A stretch of DNA of 64,000 nt from Gracilibacillus sp. YIM 98692 (GTDB lineage Bacteria; Bacillota; Bacilli; Bacillales; Amphibacillaceae): assembly GCF_010993965.1 (NCBI RefSeq), contig NZ_WIXM01000003.1, positions 124,001 through 188,000 of the forward strand. Direction: 5' to 3'. The position numbers were made by a program, and so were the translations under genes. Within the stretch, counting starts at the first letter, position 1; the number at the start of each line of letters is the position of its first letter. The notes under the pieces were generated by a model. It ran no database searches. It was not told where the DNA came from and was given only the letters and a program-made list of their open reading frames with translations. Below are positions 63,049-64,000 of the stretch, piece by piece.

Positions 63049-64000
63049 TTAGGAATTTGTTTCAGTATCCGCTATAGTATCTAAAATTCGATTCATTCGC
63101 TCCTGAATCGGGGGATGTGAATAACGTAAAGCTTTTATAAGAGGTAATGGTTTTATGTCTGTTTTAGATTGCTCTGCAAGCTGTCTATAGCTGTCCAACG
63201 CTGGTTGTAAATCTTCTGTATGGCTAATAGCATATTCGTCTGCTGCTATTTCCATTTGACGTGAAATATACAATGAAAAAGGCTGAACTAGCATGGAAAC
63301 AATAGATGTTATAAATAAAAGCTTTAGTATAACTTTAAAACTTGGCATACTAGGAAAATTGTCTTGTTTAATCCATCGCTTAGATAACTTTTGTATAAAT
63401 AAAAGTAAAGCTAAGCTGAACATTAAGTATAAACTAATTCCCCAATACACATGTTTATATAAGTAATGACCAATCTCATGGGCAACAATAAATAAAATTT
63501 CATTGGTATCCATTCCCTCTGTTGTAGTATCCCATAATACAATTCGGGCATGTCCGAAAATACCTGTCACATAGGCATTATATGTAGACACTTTTTCGCT
63601 TTTATTAACAGTCAGCAATGTCACATCTTCTAACCCTGCTTGGTCAGTTAAGTCTTCAATGGAATTTCGCAGTTCGCCAGTTTCCAATACTTGGAATTCA
63701 TCAAATAATGGGTCAACCCAAACTGGTTGAATATACATAAAAAAAACAACAACTGGAATAGACAGCAGCCAAAACCTCCACCCCCATGTAGATTGCCATT
63801 TTTTCATACAGATCCTAGCAACTAAAATAATACTAAACAAAGCGATCCAAAATAAAACCGTGCTTATCATGGTATCTAGTATCCAAGATAAGAAGGACTG
63901 TGTTCGAATCCCTTCTCTAGTCGAAAATGAAAACCAACCAACACGAAAAGGGAGACGCAGCATAAAATCAAGTAAGATAATCGTTGTCACGAACCAAAGC
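63049..64000 (-). CDS. M48-family (Ste24-like) zinc metalloprotease, 5' end outside window
   Basis: Membrane-embedded CAAX-protease/Ste24-like peptidase. The zinc motif HEIGH is in [13 protein letters not shown], the third ligand in [12 protein letters not shown]. Several hydrophobic segments surround the catalytic domain. A GTG occurs at 63990, but the frame is open to the window edge and family members usually have about 400 or more residues, so the N-terminus is missing. The C-terminal [12 protein letters not shown] is the M48 signature. Probably co-transcribed with the coiled-coil gene. Confidence 0.88.
   Translation of the reverse strand, partial: LWFVTTIILLDFMLRLPFRVGWFSFSTREGIRTQSFLSWILDTMISTVLFWIALFSIILVARICMKKWQSTWGWRFWLLSIPVVVFFMYIQPVWVDPLFDEFQVLETGELRNSIEDLTDQAGLEDVTLLTVNKSEKVSTYNAYVTGIFGHARIVLWDTTTEGMDTNEILFIVAHEIGHYLYKHVYWGISLYLMFSLALLLFIQKLSKRWIKQDNFPSMPSFKVILKLLFITSIVSMLVQPFSLYISRQMEIAADEYAISHTEDLQPALDSYRQLAEQSKTDIKPLPLIKALRYSHPPIQERMNRILDTIADTETNS

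Overview
The window is a 64-kb stretch of chromosome from a low-GC, endospore-forming Bacillaceae bacterium. A complete gerP spore-coat operon, ComK, Med, MecA, SpxH, Spx, a tryptophan T-box and two FapR-type operators all point to a Bacillus relative. Gene order follows the B. subtilis yhj-add-gerP-yis-yit-med-fab-yjb backbone, here in rearranged blocks. The abundant short interspersed repeats and the ion-transport genes suggest a halophilic or alkaliphilic lineage (the Oceanobacillus/Virgibacillus/Gracilibacillus type). That genus-level guess is inference. No tRNA, rRNA, prophage, intact transposase or CRISPR array was seen.

Layout. 1-6.3 kb: partial fabI with a FapR-type promoter, yjbQ antiporter, mgtE, a rodA-type SEDS gene and prpE. 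6.3-10.9 kb: yjbO-nadF-relQ (minus) divergent from yjbK and yjbI-spxH (plus). 11-20 kb: repeats, a 53-aa membrane protein, pepF, coiA, an MFS exporter, mecA, spx, yjbC and a secreted glycoside-hydrolase-like protein. 20.3-27.2 kb: opp operon (oppA-B-C-D-F), with one large repeat upstream of oppA and a near-identical one between oppD and oppF. 27.3-34.7 kb: DUF3899 protein, T-box-trpS, yjbA, fabH-fabF, med, a yjzD-like gene. 34.8-43.2 kb: uppP, yitW, yitV, yitU, DUF3813, a NifU-N protein, a BsuPI lipoprotein, YitT, DegV and an SDR. 43.3-49.2 kb: an alpha-amylase-like membrane protein with lost catalytic residues, an unknown membrane protein, asnO, yisL, a DUF418 protein. 49.3-51.1 kb: gerPA-F. 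51.2-64 kb: addA-addB, signal peptidase I, yhjE, a YhjD-like gene, comK, a DUF3939 gene, a coiled-coil protein and a truncated M48 protease.

Functional threads. Competence and regulated proteolysis are heavily represented: ComK, its adaptor MecA, its activator Med, CoiA, AddAB, Spx and the Spx adaptor SpxH, plus Opp peptide uptake. Fatty-acid synthesis genes sit in two FapR-controlled units (fabI and fabH-fabF). Cell-envelope precursor handling (UppP, RodA) and (p)ppGpp/NADP synthesis (RelQ, NadF) complete the housekeeping set.

The least explained content is non-coding. Repeat family A (about 110-130 bp) ends in a terminator-like hairpin whose stem is kept by paired base changes between copies. 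Family B (about 40-160 bp) lies just 3' of genes and twice carries their stop codon. Family C consists of large inverted-module elements. Family D consists of short inverted repeats. Many gene starts were moved downstream of the longest open frame because of Shine-Dalgarno (SD) position or remembered homologue N-termini.
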